64,000 bases of DNA, taken from contig NC_065572.1 in the NCBI RefSeq assembly GCF_937616625.2, positions 72,910,653 through 72,974,652 on the forward strand. Direction: 5' to 3'. Source of the stretch: Mercurialis annua (Eukaryota > Streptophyta > Magnoliopsida > Malpighiales > Euphorbiaceae). The first letter of the stretch is position 1. Every line of letters starts with the position of its first letter. Under the pieces are notes generated by a model, which was not told where the DNA came from, did no database searches, and saw only the letters and a list, made by a program, of their open reading frames with translations. Of this stretch, positions 1 to 13,500 are shown piece after piece. A program made the translations under genes and the position numbers.

Positions 1-178
1 CCTTAATTTTATTATACTTGAAAAAGGGAGCAAAAAAGAATAATCAGACAAATGGTACTGTAGTTGAGGCCCAGACAAATATTTATAAATGTTGTGGTTG
101 GAGCAAAATTAAAGAAAATCAACCGTAATGTCCCACCAAAATGACGTATTGTTTTGTTGGTGGTGTAAGTCAAAGATA

Positions 179-850
179 GGATTTGTAAATATTTCTCTCT
201 CTCTAAAATTTTGGTGCTCTCACTTCTCTCTTAAAAAACTTCATTTCTCTTCATCTTTTTGAGGGTGGGAGAGGATGATTTTCCGGCTAGCCGGAAAGAT
301 CATCTTCTCCCCGCCCATATTACTAGTTTTTCTAGATCTACTTGTTTAGTTCAATAAATCTAAAAATAAAAGTCTAGTTTTTGTTTGATTTGGGTTTTGT
401 TTCTTGCTTGTTAGCAATAAAGTTTAAGTCTTTTCCCTCCTTTGTTTATATTTCTTAGATCCACAATAAATTTTAGTGTTTGTTTTGAGTCTAACTCCAA
501 AGTATTGTAGATCTAAGAAATGAAAAGGATATGGATCTATCTCTATAGAGTTATAATGAAGATGAAGATCGACGATCGGAAATAGTAGGTTTCAACGGTT
601 CAAGCGGTTTGATTGACAAATCGGTGCAAGAAAATTTCGAAACACCCTTCTAACGATTTCGTTGTGTTAAGTTTTGGGGATTTATGTCTAGAATTTTCTT
701 TGTTTTTCGATTTCTTTTGCTTGTATCTTATTGTTGTCTATTATTTTGTAGTTTAATTTTTTTGAAAGATCATATATAAGTTCTTGTTATATGACTTTCA
801 TCCCTTGTAAGTTGAATCTTCATAATTAACTCTACCCTGGAGAAAAAAAA
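179..850 (+). mobile_element. non-LTR retroposon, non-coding
   Basis: A 672-bp insertion bounded by a 12-bp direct repeat (AAGTCAAAGATA at 167-178 and 851-862) and ending in a short A-tract at 842-850. This is the layout of a reverse-transcribed RNA inserted by LINE machinery. No open frame of note is seen. Near its 5' end lies a long imperfect hairpin at 263-316, centred on CCGGCTAGCCGG. It could be a truncated LINE, a SINE-like family or a retroposed host RNA; I cannot tell which. The boundaries are supported by the direct repeat and tail only. Confidence 0.6.
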
Positions 851-862
851 AAGTCAAAGATA

Positions 863-1349
863 TAAGTTTTTTAGTAACGAAAATTTGATTAAATTTGTAT
901 TAATGGCTTATGTAAATAGGTCCACTGCGTGCTGTTATAATTGACTCATTCTGTCATCTATGCAAGAAGAAGCCATGATGTAACTCATGCATGGCTCATT
1001 CTTCTCTCGCGTTTATACCTATTTATAGGCTGGGTTTCTGCGAGTTCACACTCAACCAAATAGGTTTCAATTTTTTTTGAAAAAAATACACATTCAGGTC
1101 GAGTTCGAGTCTAATAGTTACTATTTGTCAATTTCGATTCGTACATTATATTTTTGCAGACTCAAACATAATTTTTAATAATATATAAAACTAGTCCAAG
1201 CGGCTAGTTCTTCAAATGTATGTTTGAGGTTTTATTTTTCGAGACTAATTGCCGCTAGTGGTCTCGGCTGATTTAATATGTAACACTAACAACTAACGTT
1301 ACTAGCTCGTACCTCTCTCAAAATAATAACACTTACATATAAAAATTTA
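863..1349. other. intergenic, no gene seen
   Basis: AT-rich DNA with degenerate GAGTTCGAGT-like strings of the kind left by old transposons. No supportable coding or RNA gene. Confidence 0.4.
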
Positions 1350-1697
1350 GGCCAAATGTCGTAAAAAGGCCAAACCTTTCATACAAGTTTCATAAAAGTC
1401 CTAAACTTTCAATTTTGTCGATTTTGGCCGAAAACAGATTATTTGGTTTCAATTGTGGCCAACTCTCAATTTGATATCAATTTGCCTATGTGACGCCTAA
1501 GTGGCATGCACATATATTGAAAGGTCGGGATTTTTGTGAAAACAAATAATCCATTTTTAGCCAAAATCGACAAAATTGAAAGGTCGGGACTTTTGTGAAA
1601 CCAAATAATCAGTTTTTGGCCAAAATCGACAAAATTGAAAGGTCAGAATTTTTGGGAAACTTTTGTGAAAGGTTTGGCCTGTTTACAACATTTGACC
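1350..1697. mobile_element. short Mutator-like TIR element
   Basis: The two ends are inverted copies of each other for about 85 bp (GGCCAAATGTCGTAAA at the left, its near complement ending CATTTGACC at the right). The flanks carry a 9-bp direct repeat AAAAATTTA at 1341-1349 and 1698-1706. Long terminal inverted repeats with 9-bp target duplications are typical of non-autonomous Mutator-like elements. No coding capacity. Confidence 0.7.
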
Positions 1698-4600
1698 AAA
1701 AATTTAAGAATGTATTTACGAAAGTGAAAATCATACAGTCTATAACAAGACTATATAGAAAAATAAGTGTTTGAGCTCGGCTCAAGAAGACTAGATCTAA
1801 GTGGGCCGTATTGATTCCTGGCCCAATGAGCTAATGTCATTTTCCATCAATTGCATTTTGGAATTATAATATTTACTACTAAAAATAATTATACAATTAT
1901 CCAAAGAAAAATCTTAATTTTGAAAAATATTATTTAAACAAAAAAATAACTCACCTCCATCTATATAAATATATATATTTTTTTCTTTTTACACTTTTAT
2001 TTTACATGTAAAAGATAAATCGTTTATACACATTAAGTACCTCATAGATAATTAATAAAAAAGAAATGCCTCATAGATATATAGCTAGTATACTTTTGAT
2101 AAATAATGTACCAAGTAAAAAAAAAGGTATAAAGATAGAATATGCATACATAAAAATGATTAAAAAAGTATTTCTATCATTTTTTGACCAATTTTAGAAA
2201 ATTCTGTAATTTTTTCTTAACGACACATGAAAACAACTCTCTAATAGATTTGCGTTTTTCTCAACCGAAAAATATGAAAATGATATAGGATTGAATTGAA
2301 TTGAATTGAATGTTTAACTCCAAATTAAAGGGTTTGAACTTTTGAACAATAGTTATTTCTTGGTCTTTTGTTGAATAACAAAATGTTTACACAAAAACAG
2401 TACATGTGATGCTTGTTCTATCTACTCATGGTGCAATGAGACATCATAAGTTCTGTTTACTTCTCTCTGTCTCTCAAGGATTCATTTGACTCGTCAACAA
2501 CTTATGAGACATGAAATTAAGTTTAGGTACAAATTATAATCAATGTAAATGAAAAATAAAATTAAGAGACTGCTGCAAGAAACCTTATTTGATTGGCCGG
2601 GCCCTCTTTCCTTAAGGATTAGGTTAGTCAATCCGGCCTGAGACGCGTTCGTTGACATAACATACACCAATAGTCAGCCGCGTAGCTGACTTAATTTTTA
2701 AGTAATACAGGTATATCTTTTTTTAATAAATTTTTTTTCTTGCTTTATATAATTGAATATAATTTTATATTTTTTGCTATTTTTAATTTAAATTATTACT
2801 ACGCTATTTCCAACACTTTTATTTGTTCTTATTGTATTTATGGTGGAGTTTTAAATTTTAGCTTTAAATATTTTGAATTTTATAAAATTTTAATTTCTTT
2901 TTTAAAAATATTTTTTGCTTGGTGTTGATCCTATTAAATTCTCTTTCTTGAAATATTTATAGAATATAAGATTAAAGAATATTTTTCAAAAGACTTAATG
3001 AATAAAGGCCATGTTTTTTCTAACAAGCCCATAAACAAGCCCAAAATCTCGCATTAGGTGGATACTAAAGCTAAACATAAAGGGTTAGGTAGAGAAAATT
3101 AGCTCAGATACTGTGTTGGGCTAAAATATTTAGATTTTTACTGTGACTAAAATTAAATTTGAATTATACGGTTGAAAATTTTTAATTTTGAATTATAACT
3201 TTATGCTTTACACAAATAAACTTTTGAATTTGACAGAATACAAAACTGTTAATTTGGTAACACCCACAATCATCAGACACTTTCCTATTTCTTTTAGATT
3301 TTCCCAAGATTCTTGCTGACTTTAATTATCCTCTCATTAACCAAATATTTTTCTATTTTTGTTTGAATTTAAATTTACTTGTCCTTTTTATTTATCATTT
3401 TCTTTCATTTTTTTACCTCAATCATATCTGAAGCCGCCGCCGCTGGAGTCCAACCAACTCGACGAAACCTCTAAAAAGAGAAAGATGATGCCGGTCGTGG
3501 CGCTCGGCGGGAGGTCGTGGCGGTGGTAGGTTATTTTTCTTCTTCTACAATTTATTTTTAAAGTTTTTGAATCGTCTTTGTTTTTTTATATTGAAGTTCA
3601 TGTAAAAGAAGAAGGGAGTGACAATGATTTCGAGGATTTCACTGTCAATGTCGTGAAAAAGAACAAACCGATTGCTCTTTCGCCCGTTGATGTCTAGGTA
3701 ATTGTTCTAAAAATTCCTTATATGTTATTGCTTTTACAGTTCAGAATTCCGCATCGTCTTTAATAAAATTTCTTTGATTTTGTAATAAACAACAACCTTC
3801 AACGTTGTCATTCCTGAATTTTTAAAAAATAATTACTGTTAGTATCCATGTTAGTTAACCATTAGGTAACTATTAGTACACTATTGGTTAACTTATAACA
3901 AAAACTTTAATTCTGCAAGTATTTCTAAAGTTTTTGAATCGTCTTTGTTATTTTTTATATTGTAGTTTTTTTCTGTCAAACTGATGAAAAAAACGATGAA
4001 CGAAGGCGGTTTGAGTTGAACGAAAAAAGCAGTCATTGGAGTGGGACGAAGATAGACGAACGATCAACGAAAGCGAACGATGAACGAAGGCGTGGTGGCT
4101 GACAACTGTTGTCTTTTTTACTGTAATTGTGATATTAGCAATGATGTAAAAATAATTAAGGTTAACTATATGTTTTCTAATGATCAATTAATAGTTAACT
4201 AATTTTGTATTATTTTTTATATAGAACATGAATATATATTGATAATTACTTTTTTTTTAATTACAGTTAACTAATATGTGATACATAGTTAACTAACATT
4301 TATTTTTATACGTATGATTATTTTTAAAATAATCGAAATTTGACGTTCAGTTGTTTTTTTGTTATATTTGAATAATTTTGAAAATAATTAAGGGATAATT
4401 ATATGTTTCCTAACGATTAACTATACTTGTGTTGGTTATCTAAAACATGAATACATAATGTTAATTATATTTTTTTTATTAGTTAAAGTTAACTAATAAG
4501 TGACTACTGGTTAACTGACAGTTAACTAATTTGATGTACTGTTAATTTTAAGATATATTATTGTTAAATTTATCTAAAAATGATTTTAGGATGTTAATAG

Positions 4601-5792
4601 TTTTTTTATTAAATTTAATTTATAAATGGTTAACTACATATAAACTGACAGTATATCAGCTTTTTTTTACAAATAAATAAATTTATATCGTGTATTCATA
4701 TTTATTAATTGTTTATAATGAGTTGATGAATTTTTTGTTTTGTTGGATTTTTTTTTCTCAAATGCTTGTTGTTTTTAGTTTTTTGGTTTCTCTTTTACCG
4801 TTTATGGCATATAATTCAAATTATCAGTTACTATAATTAAGGATTATTAAAGATTCTTGAATATTAATGGCTATATATTTATGCTTTGAGATTTTGTAGG
4901 AGATTTTGATTCTTGCAACCACTTCCTTCCTTTTTTATAGTTGACAGTAATCCTCAAATATCATAAAGTTATTTGTGCAATTTAAAAACTTAAAAAATAT
5001 GTCATCAACTTTTTTTTGGTCAACAGTAAAAATCTAATTAAATATAACCATGTAGGGTACTTATTAATTTTTCTCAAACATAAAGGGTTAGGTAACGAGA
5101 TGAACCAATCTCCACCTTTTAAGTGAGATTCGCTAAATATGGGCCGAAGGCCCTTAACTTATCTCCCATCTCACTAGGCCGAAATCGTAACAGTCTGTCT
5201 CCCCCGTATCATGCAGGGACTGCAGTCCATTTCCAAACAAAAGAGGCCCACTTACTAGATGAGTGATATAAAATTATATTATATGACTCATTTTTCATAA
5301 AATAAATATTAATAATCTATAGATTTTTATTTGTGAAAGCCTTTCGGTTTGCTTTAAAAATGTATATTCATACCTCAGGATTGAATTCAATTAAAAATGC
5401 AAATTTATGTAAACTAGAAATCTTAAAAAAAAAAAAAAACCAACTCTAAAAGTATGAATGGGAATTTTGATTTCTAAATTTAAAATATTACTACAACTCA
5501 TAAACATAAATAGAATGGAAAATTTAGATATCTGTATAAACAACCCTTACTCAATAGGGTATGCAAAATAAATTTTAATGACAAAATACTTGCATGAATT
5601 GAGTTTGCCTCGTATATGTATCAACCATCCATTAATAATATGATGCGTGATATTATTGAATATAATTAAACAATCAAAAAGAAACATTTAAATTCTCATA
5701 AAATATTACTAATTAAAATGACTTTTTTTAATGAAATGATTAATATGATATTTGTTGACTATCACACAATTAATGAATAGTTTATTATTTTA
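1698..5792. other. AT-rich intergenic region
   Basis: No intact gene. A GC-rich patch at 3430-3530, followed by a short open stretch at about 3600-3698 ending in a stop, may be a decayed gene or transposon fragment, but I recognise nothing in it. From 3840 to 4660 the sequence is rich in GTTAACTA-like strings. The 19-bp string AAACATAAAGGGTTAGGTA occurs at 3073-3091 and again at 5076-5094. Confidence 0.4.
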
Positions 5793-6299
5793 GGCCTAAT
5801 GTCTTAAAAAAAACCCCGACCTTTTAGCCCCTTTTCAATCATACCCTGACGTTGAAAAATTTATCAATTTTACCCTATTTTGCATTTTTGTGTTTCAATT
5901 GTACCCTGAAAAATTAAATTAACGTCTTTTGCGTTTGGAAATTTGTTTAAAACATTCTCCATGTCTCGCATATATTGATTATATATTTTTAAAATTTATT
6001 TAAATTTAGTTAAATTAATTAAGAATTTAAATTAGTGTTAATTTGATTATGGTTTTTAGTTAGTTTTTAAAAATAAAGGACTTATTTCTACTTTTTTGAA
6101 TAAAAAAGAATTTAATTTCATGTTTAGACTTAATTAATTGAATGATTTCATCATTTAAGTAAAAAAATTAACAAAAATTAAAATATTGGGGTACAATTGA
6201 AAACGGAAAATTCAAAAGTGGGTAAAATTGACAAATTTTCAACGTCGGGGTGGAATTGAAAAAAAGTTTAAAGGTGAGGGGTTTTTGAGTGATTAGGCC
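5793..6299. mobile_element. Mutator-like TIR element, 507 bp
   Basis: Ends are imperfect inverted repeats (GGCCTAATGTC at left, GATTAGGCC at right), with matching subterminal text about Asn-poor, CCCTGACG-type strings. A perfect 9-bp target duplication ATTATTTTA lies at 5784-5792 and 6300-6308. Non-coding. The interior is AT-rich. Confidence 0.75.
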
Positions 6300-6736
6300 A
6301 TTATTTTATGTGATTATAATGTGATGCATCATTTTGTATATTATCGGAAATCTTCATTTAATGTAACATATCAATAGCTTAAACATGTAGATTGCCATAT
6401 TTTGAAAATTTATTATCAAACTATCATTGGCAAACTTTACAGTATGAACACTTACAAAATTCAAGTCAATGTTCAGGTAATGCGTTTTCTGTTATAACTT
6501 TTCAAAAAATTGCAAACAATTCGATCAACTTGGTGCCCCTCACATTCTGGGAAAGCCAATTGCATCCCTATTTTGAAACTTTGTTTTTTCTAAAGGGTGT
6601 ATGTTTAATATTTTTTACTTTAATTATTAAGATAATTCAACTCTTCTTATTTCAATTACACGCTTCCAATTCAAATCTGTTTAGTTAAGACATTACAAAT
6701 TGGTATCTCTTTTTTGTTTAGATTCTAACTCGAGAA

Positions 6737-7147
6737 TATGGATGAGCATTTGGTCGGTCCGGATAAAATAGAACCAAATTCTCCCAAATTGACCTTCTCA
6801 AAAGTAAAACTGACCGATATTATAATATAACCACAATCAAATTGGCCGAAAAATACAAACAAAATTTTGAAAACCAAACTAAACCAAAAACCAAATTTGT
6901 TGGAATATTGGTAGGTCCAGCTAAAACCGAAAAAAATACAAAAAAATAATATATGCTTTTCTTATAATATCAAATATTAAGTTATTCGACAGGTTTGGTT
7001 AATTTTATTTTTTAAAAATTAAAATGAAACCAAATCGAATAACAAACAAAAAAATCAAAACTAAAACCATACCGAACTAACTTAATACACCGAATATCGT
7101 CAATTTGATCGGTTAATTAAGTAAATTCGACCTTTTGCTCATCCCTA
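6737..7147. mobile_element. hAT-like non-autonomous element
   Basis: Terminal inverted repeats TATGGATGAGCA (left) and TGCTCATCCCTA (right) enclose 411 bp. The flanks share CTCGAGA, consistent with the 7-8 bp target duplication of hAT elements. No transposase. It lies about 0.4 kb upstream of the first receptor kinase gene. Confidence 0.6.
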
Positions 7148-7408
7148 CTCGAGACTTTTCGACATGGAAGAAAGAGTTTTTACTATTCCATTTATTTTTT
7201 GTTGCTGGTGGTACTCCCATTTTAATTGTTTATTAATCCATTTTGAAATTTAATACTAGTAGTAATAATATAATATCCATTTCAATGCTTGACCATTGTT
7301 AAAAGAATGTCTACTATGTTCCACTTGATATAAATGTACATTAATGTGGGGCTCATGCTGCTAAGTTTTCATAGGCTTTCAGATATTTGTATTTATTCAA
7401 ATTCAAAG

Positions 7409-7440
7409 TTGACGACTTTTATACATGTACATATATATAC
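7409..7440 (+). promoter_or_regulatory. W-box core and TATA box of kinase gene 1
   Basis: A TTGACG motif (WRKY W-box core TTGAC) at 7409-7413 is followed by a TATA-like ACATATATATAC at 7429-7440, about 130 bp before the ATG at 7571. The same W-box and a TATA tract occur in the same order upstream of the paralogue (17169-17173 and about 17190-17206), so the arrangement is shared. Functional use is inferred. Confidence 0.4.
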
Positions 7441-7570
7441 TTTTAGATTTTGTTATAGCATCACATTAAATCCTCAGCAAAAAAAAATTCTCATCTATTT
7501 CTTTCTCTTCTTTGTCGTCGTCTCCGGTTGCCTCCATTTCGCTACGGAAAAAGAAACTTAGAATTGATCG

Positions 7571-10500
7571 ATGTTGAGAGATTCGGCGTCATCAGTTCAA
7601 GTTTTTGCTGTATTTGCTATTTGTATAATTGGTGTAGTAGTTGATGCACAGAATCAAACTCTAGCTACTACTGATCCTGATGAAGGTACTAACAAAAATC
7701 ATATTTTAATTCCTTCATCTTCCATATCTACTACTATATATATAATTCATGTACATAATTGTATGCTATTATAGATGATATTTGTGATTGATTTGTTTCT
7801 GCTCAAAAAGATAAACATTAAAACAAAATTTAGATTTGTCATTGTTACATGTGATGATGAGCTGTAGTGAATGTACTGGTTTCAATAATTTAGTCCTTGA
7901 TAAATAATAATTGCCTTTTTTTGTCATTTTTTATTTGTTTAAAATTATTGACGAGTTCTAACTTGTATTAATTTTTATTATCAAAATCAATTGGTAAAAT
8001 CATTTTTAGATCTAAGCTTTTGGCCATTTTATTAAATATATTTTTGAAAAATAATTTGAATATTCTAGTCTGTAAATTTTATAAATTGCGATAAATATAT
8101 CCCAACCACGGGTCTATAATTCTCATTTTAAATCAAAATAACTTTTTTTAAATTAAAATTAAAAATTAATTATGTAAAATAATAATTAGTTAAATTTAAA
8201 ATCTTAAAAATAAATATAATTTAGAATTAGAATTTATTTGTCTTTAAAATTGGCCAAATGTGGGGTAATTTTTAAAAGTGTTTTGAAATTTGATGTTTAA
8301 TGATGAAAAAGAAGGTTGTTGGCATATAAATAGCATAATAGACCACTGTTTGATATGTCAACCTAATTTTATCAGTTGTTAATGGCGGCTTAAATCATAA
8401 TGAAACATTTTGGACCCACCATCGCGCCATCTTTTGAATTTTGTGACCACAATAATTAAAGTTATAAGCAATGTTTTAAAATTCGGACCGGTGGGTATGT
8501 CCACCGGTTCAAGGTTCAAGATAATCCATTAACATTAAAAATATTGATAAGTACAGGTCGAGCATTGAACTCCATATTTCAAAAATGGAGAATATCAGCA
8601 GACCAAACTCAATGGAACATAAGCGGAGAGCTGTGCAGCGGAGCAGCCCTGGGTTCTTCTCCTACCATCGACGATCAGACTTACAATCCCTTTATCAAAT
8701 GCGACTGCTCTGCCAGTAACCGCACCATTTGCCACATCATTGCTCTGTACGTTCTCTTCTTTTTATAATGCACTCCATCTGTTTGGTTTTATGTCTCTTA
8801 CAATAATTTCATTAGTTAAAATTGATGTGTTAGAATTTCCACCTACTTAAGATTCTTATTACTGTTTGCAGGAAAGTTTATTCGATGGACGTGGCAGGTG
8901 ACATTCCAGCTGAGCTATGGACTTTGACTTTCCTTACCAATTTGTAAGAATCATTTCTTATTCGTGTGTGTAACTGCAGCATACATTTAAACAAACTACA
9001 TTGTCACTTATGCTTTAAAATGTACTAAATTTGTCTCTGTTTTTATATAGGAATTTGGGTTTGAATATGCTTACTGGTAGCCTGTCTCCATCCATTGCCA
9101 ATTTAACACGCATGCAATATCTGTGAGCTATTCGAAATTCTACGCTTTATGTGACATACATGCCAGTGATTATCAATAGTTTTATTCTTCCAGTTAAACT
9201 CATTATAAATTTTTTATTTTGTTTAGGAACATGGGCATTAACTCCCTTTCGGGGGAACTTCCAAAGGAACTTGGATTGCTTACTGATTTAAGATTAATGT
9301 AAGTTTCTTTAAATGCAAGTCTGATGATTTTCATATTCAACAGATAGCATCAGATTTCTGTTTGATTCTGATTTTAGTATTAATGCTTTTAGATGAATGT
9401 TCTCATGCAAACACCAACTGTGATTTCTTTCCTTATGATATATCACATAGTTATATGCTCAGACTCCGTTATCTAAAATTATACTGCTCTTTTGACGTCG
9501 CAGTGGGTTTGGATCCAACAACTTCTCTGGTCCTCTACCGTCTGAGCTTGGGAAATGTACAAGGCTAGAACAAATGTAAGCTTTGATTTATTGTTGTTAT
9601 TCTACCTCTTTTTTCTTTTTTAAACCGACAAAAAGCCAGTCATAGATTACAGCACTTTGTTAAGAGAAAAGCTAAATCTAACAAAGTATAAAGAAGTAGA
9701 TTCAACATTTAAAACTAGAGTTTGTGTGAAAAAGTGAAACTAAATCCATTCTAGAACCCACTTTTCTTATCATACTGTAGCTATTTACAAGTTCTTCTCT
9801 CAAGATTATGAACTTTTAGACTGATGGAAAATTGTTTACCTTGATAGGTATATTGATAGTTCTGGAGTTCGTGGCGAGATTCCTGCAACATTTGTAGACC
9901 TTCGGAACATGGTCACTGTGTAAGACATTTGCACAACTTTTCTCTGATAACATCTTTTCTGAATTTCATCAACAAAATACATTATTTTATTTTTTTGGCC
10001 TGAGAAATTATGACTGTTGGTCTCAGGTGGGCATCTGACAATGAGTTTACAGGCAGAATACCTGACTTCATAGGGAATTGGTCAAAACTTTCATCCTTGT
10101 AAGACAAGTCTCTGTTAATTCTCTTCACATCAAAATCCATTAAATGAGATTTATTAGTTACTTTATGCAATTGCTTTAAAGGACTAGTCAGTGAAATTTA
10201 TTCAGACAGTGAACTCTTACTGCAGGAGGTTTGAAGGTAACTCCTTCCAAGGTCCAATTCCATTAGCATTATCCAACCTTGTATCATTGACAGAACTGTG
10301 AGTGCCTGCATGTTTGAGTGTTTTTCTTTGTACTTTACAGATCTATTATAGTGACAAATTATTATTAAAATGTAGGAGAATAAGCGGTCTATCAAATGGG
10401 AGTTCTTCATTGGAATTTATTAAAGGCATGGTGTCTTTAACAGTCTTGTAAGGAAACACGATTATGTCTTCTGATTTTTTATGTTTCGGTTTTAGATTAC

Positions 10501-13500
10501 ATCATTGCTTTTTTGAAGAAAATCTTTATTGTATTATGACAACTCGGTACATATCATGCAGGGTGCTGAGGAATGATATGATATCAGATTCAATTCCTTC
10601 GAATATTGGGGAGTATCAGAATTTGACACAGTTGTAAGTTACATATTATTTAATGGATCCTTTTAGATGTACTTTTAGCTGGCAAGGTCTTTAGTGTACC
10701 CTTGGGTTGGCAAGTCTTAGTATCCCACGGGTGCTGAGGAATGATATGATATCAGATTCAATTCCTTCGAATATTGGGGAGTATCAGAATTTGACACAGT
10801 TGTAAGTTAAATATTATTTAATGGATCCTTTTAGATGTACTTTTAGCTGGCAAGGTCTTTAGTGTACCCTTGGGTTGGCAAGTCTTAGTATCCCACGGAT
10901 TATTATTGACATGGCTGCATATTCTTTTTTCCCCCCAAAGCCTTACCAATAATTCCTTTGTGATTACTTGCTGAACTTAAAAGTAACTGCAAAGGTAGAA
11001 ACCGTCTGGGATGGCATAAGAAAACTAGGTTAAGCTCTGCTACTTGCTCTAGTTGCATGGAGGATAGTTGCATTCTTCTTATTATTTCCAATAGTATCTC
11101 TAGTAGCTTTGCGATGACTTAGACTTTCGGCTGTAATGATCATTTTCCTAGGGATCTGAGCTTCAACAACATAACTGGACAGATACCAGAGTCGCTTTTC
11201 AATTTGAGCCAGCTCTCTTTCTTGTAAGATATCATTTCTTCTTACTCGTATCATGTTACATCTTAACACTAAATCTGTACTGAAGCATGTGCTGTTCTGT
11301 TCATGTTCAGGTTTCTTGGAAACAACAACTTAAATGGTCCTCTTTCAGCACAAAAGAGTTCACAGCTTGTAAATATGTATGTATTAATGATGTATGAGTG
11401 ATTGACATTAATTATTTTACTAAAATGCTTGATGCCTTTCTCAAGTTGAGACAATTTTAGTGAATGCTGATGATTCTTGATTTCAATGAATTGGCTGAAA
11501 TATTTACTTACTGTTTCTTTGAAAATTTAAAATTTGCAGAGATGTTTCATACAATAATTTAGCTGGAATCTTTCCTTCCTGGGTCAATGATCCAGAATTA
11601 CAAGTGTAAGTTCTAGGTTCATTTGTTCTTTACTCCTGTACGATATTTCTGAATAATGTATGAGCATCATTTTACTATTGACTTATGTATGATAGAAACT
11701 CACAATAATATTTTTTATGTCTTTGTGGTTTCCATGCAGTAATTTAGTTGCAAATAATTTCACAATAGATCCTTCAAATAGCAGGTAAGACTTTTGATTC
11801 CTTATTACCTTTTAATGCCTAAGCATTCTAGTGGGGGGAACTGAGCTTAATGATTAATCATCAATATTATTTAGTATATTCGTTATATCATATTTGTGAT
11901 TGATAAACTGCTAGAACGCTTTTTTATCTTGGACTCGTTCTCTGCATTAGAGTGAAAAAAGGAAGTCATTCCAAGCCTCAAATGTGCTAAATTCACTAAT
12001 GAAAAGATTGCTTCAATGTGTTCAGCTATGAAAGGCAATTGGTGACTTTTTGTCCATTTCTAAAAGCTTTTACACCTCCTGACATAGTTGCATTCATTTA
12101 ACAGTAGCTAATTCTTTTCAACTGTTTTTTTCACCGCCTACAAAGAAAGGCTTAGTGGTCGATTGATTAAGTCTTAAGTCTTAAATTCTTATTAAAGGGG
12201 CTTGGTTCTGCTCTTTAATTTCCTTTCTTCTTCCTGAAATTTAATCTGAAAGCTAAATGAGGGCATACCAGATAAGTTGTGCATGTAGTTATTTTTCCAT
12301 GTAAAGTGGATAAAAATCAGGGCTTCACTAAACTATAGTTTACATATATTCTAGCTAGCAATTTGGGCTGGATTCTGATATGTGACCTACTTTGAAATAT
12401 GGTACCTATTTTGATACATAACCCATGATTTAGTGACCCAAATTGTTTACTCTTGCAAAATTCAATGATTCTAGTTTTGTTTCGTCAGAAGTAATTTTCA
12501 TTGTTGGCATGCTATTGCAGTATCTCATATCTGCCTTGAAATCGTAGGCCAACGAGAAATAAATGTCCATAATAAAAATTCCTAGTCTCCCTCTGCAAAC
12601 AAAAATAAATGTGGAAAACATTGATGTATCAAGCAGGAGTGTCCGTGTCCATAGTTTAACTAACTCTCAAAGACCTATTTCTTGTGTTGTGGGGAGGAGG
12701 GTCATGCTTAGTATAAGTGTATACTGTATAGGAGAATCAAGTTATTTCCATGTCAAATAGAATTTTTCTGGCATACTATAATTCGCTTATTATTTCACAT
12801 ACTTACGTTAGTTCTTTGACTTTCAGTGGTTTGCCATCAGGCCTGAACTGTATACAAAGAAATTTTCCTTGCAATCGAGAAAATCCAGTCTGTAAGTAAA
12901 ACTAAAACATCATCTGTGAACACAGAGAATTTAAATCTTGGAATCAAGATAGTTTGCAAATTTCTTGACAAGAGCCTGATCCTGCTTTTCTGTATAGATT
13001 CTCAATTTGCAATAAAATGTGGTGGGCCGCCGATTACATCTTCCAATAATATTGCATACGAGAGGGATAATGCGACTCTTGGTCCGGCAACATATTATGT
13101 TACTGGTACGAGCAGGTGGGGTGTCAGTAATGTTGGACTTTTTACAGGCAACAACAATCCCCAATATAGCGTTTTTTCATCATCTCAAGTCACAAACACT
13201 CTAGACCCAGAGTTGTTTCAGACAGCTAGGGTCTCTGCTTCATCAATAAGATACTATGGTTTGGGGCTTGAGAATGGCAATTACACTGTCAACCTTCAGT
13301 TTGCAGAAATAGTTATTGAGGATGGGAACACCTGGAAAAGTCTTGGGAGGCGTATTTTTGATATTTACGTCCAGGTCTGTCTTTTGAGTTTTGATATAAA
13401 GTATTTTACATTTTATTTATTTATTTGATCTTTGAAATCTCTTTTGGAAGATTGTTCACTAGTCACTGTTTTCCACATCTAGTTTACATTATGACGGCAA

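Noticed and set aside
6392..6688. 98-codon frame between two transposons
   Set aside because: Composition is typical of AT-rich noncoding DNA and no motif is seen.
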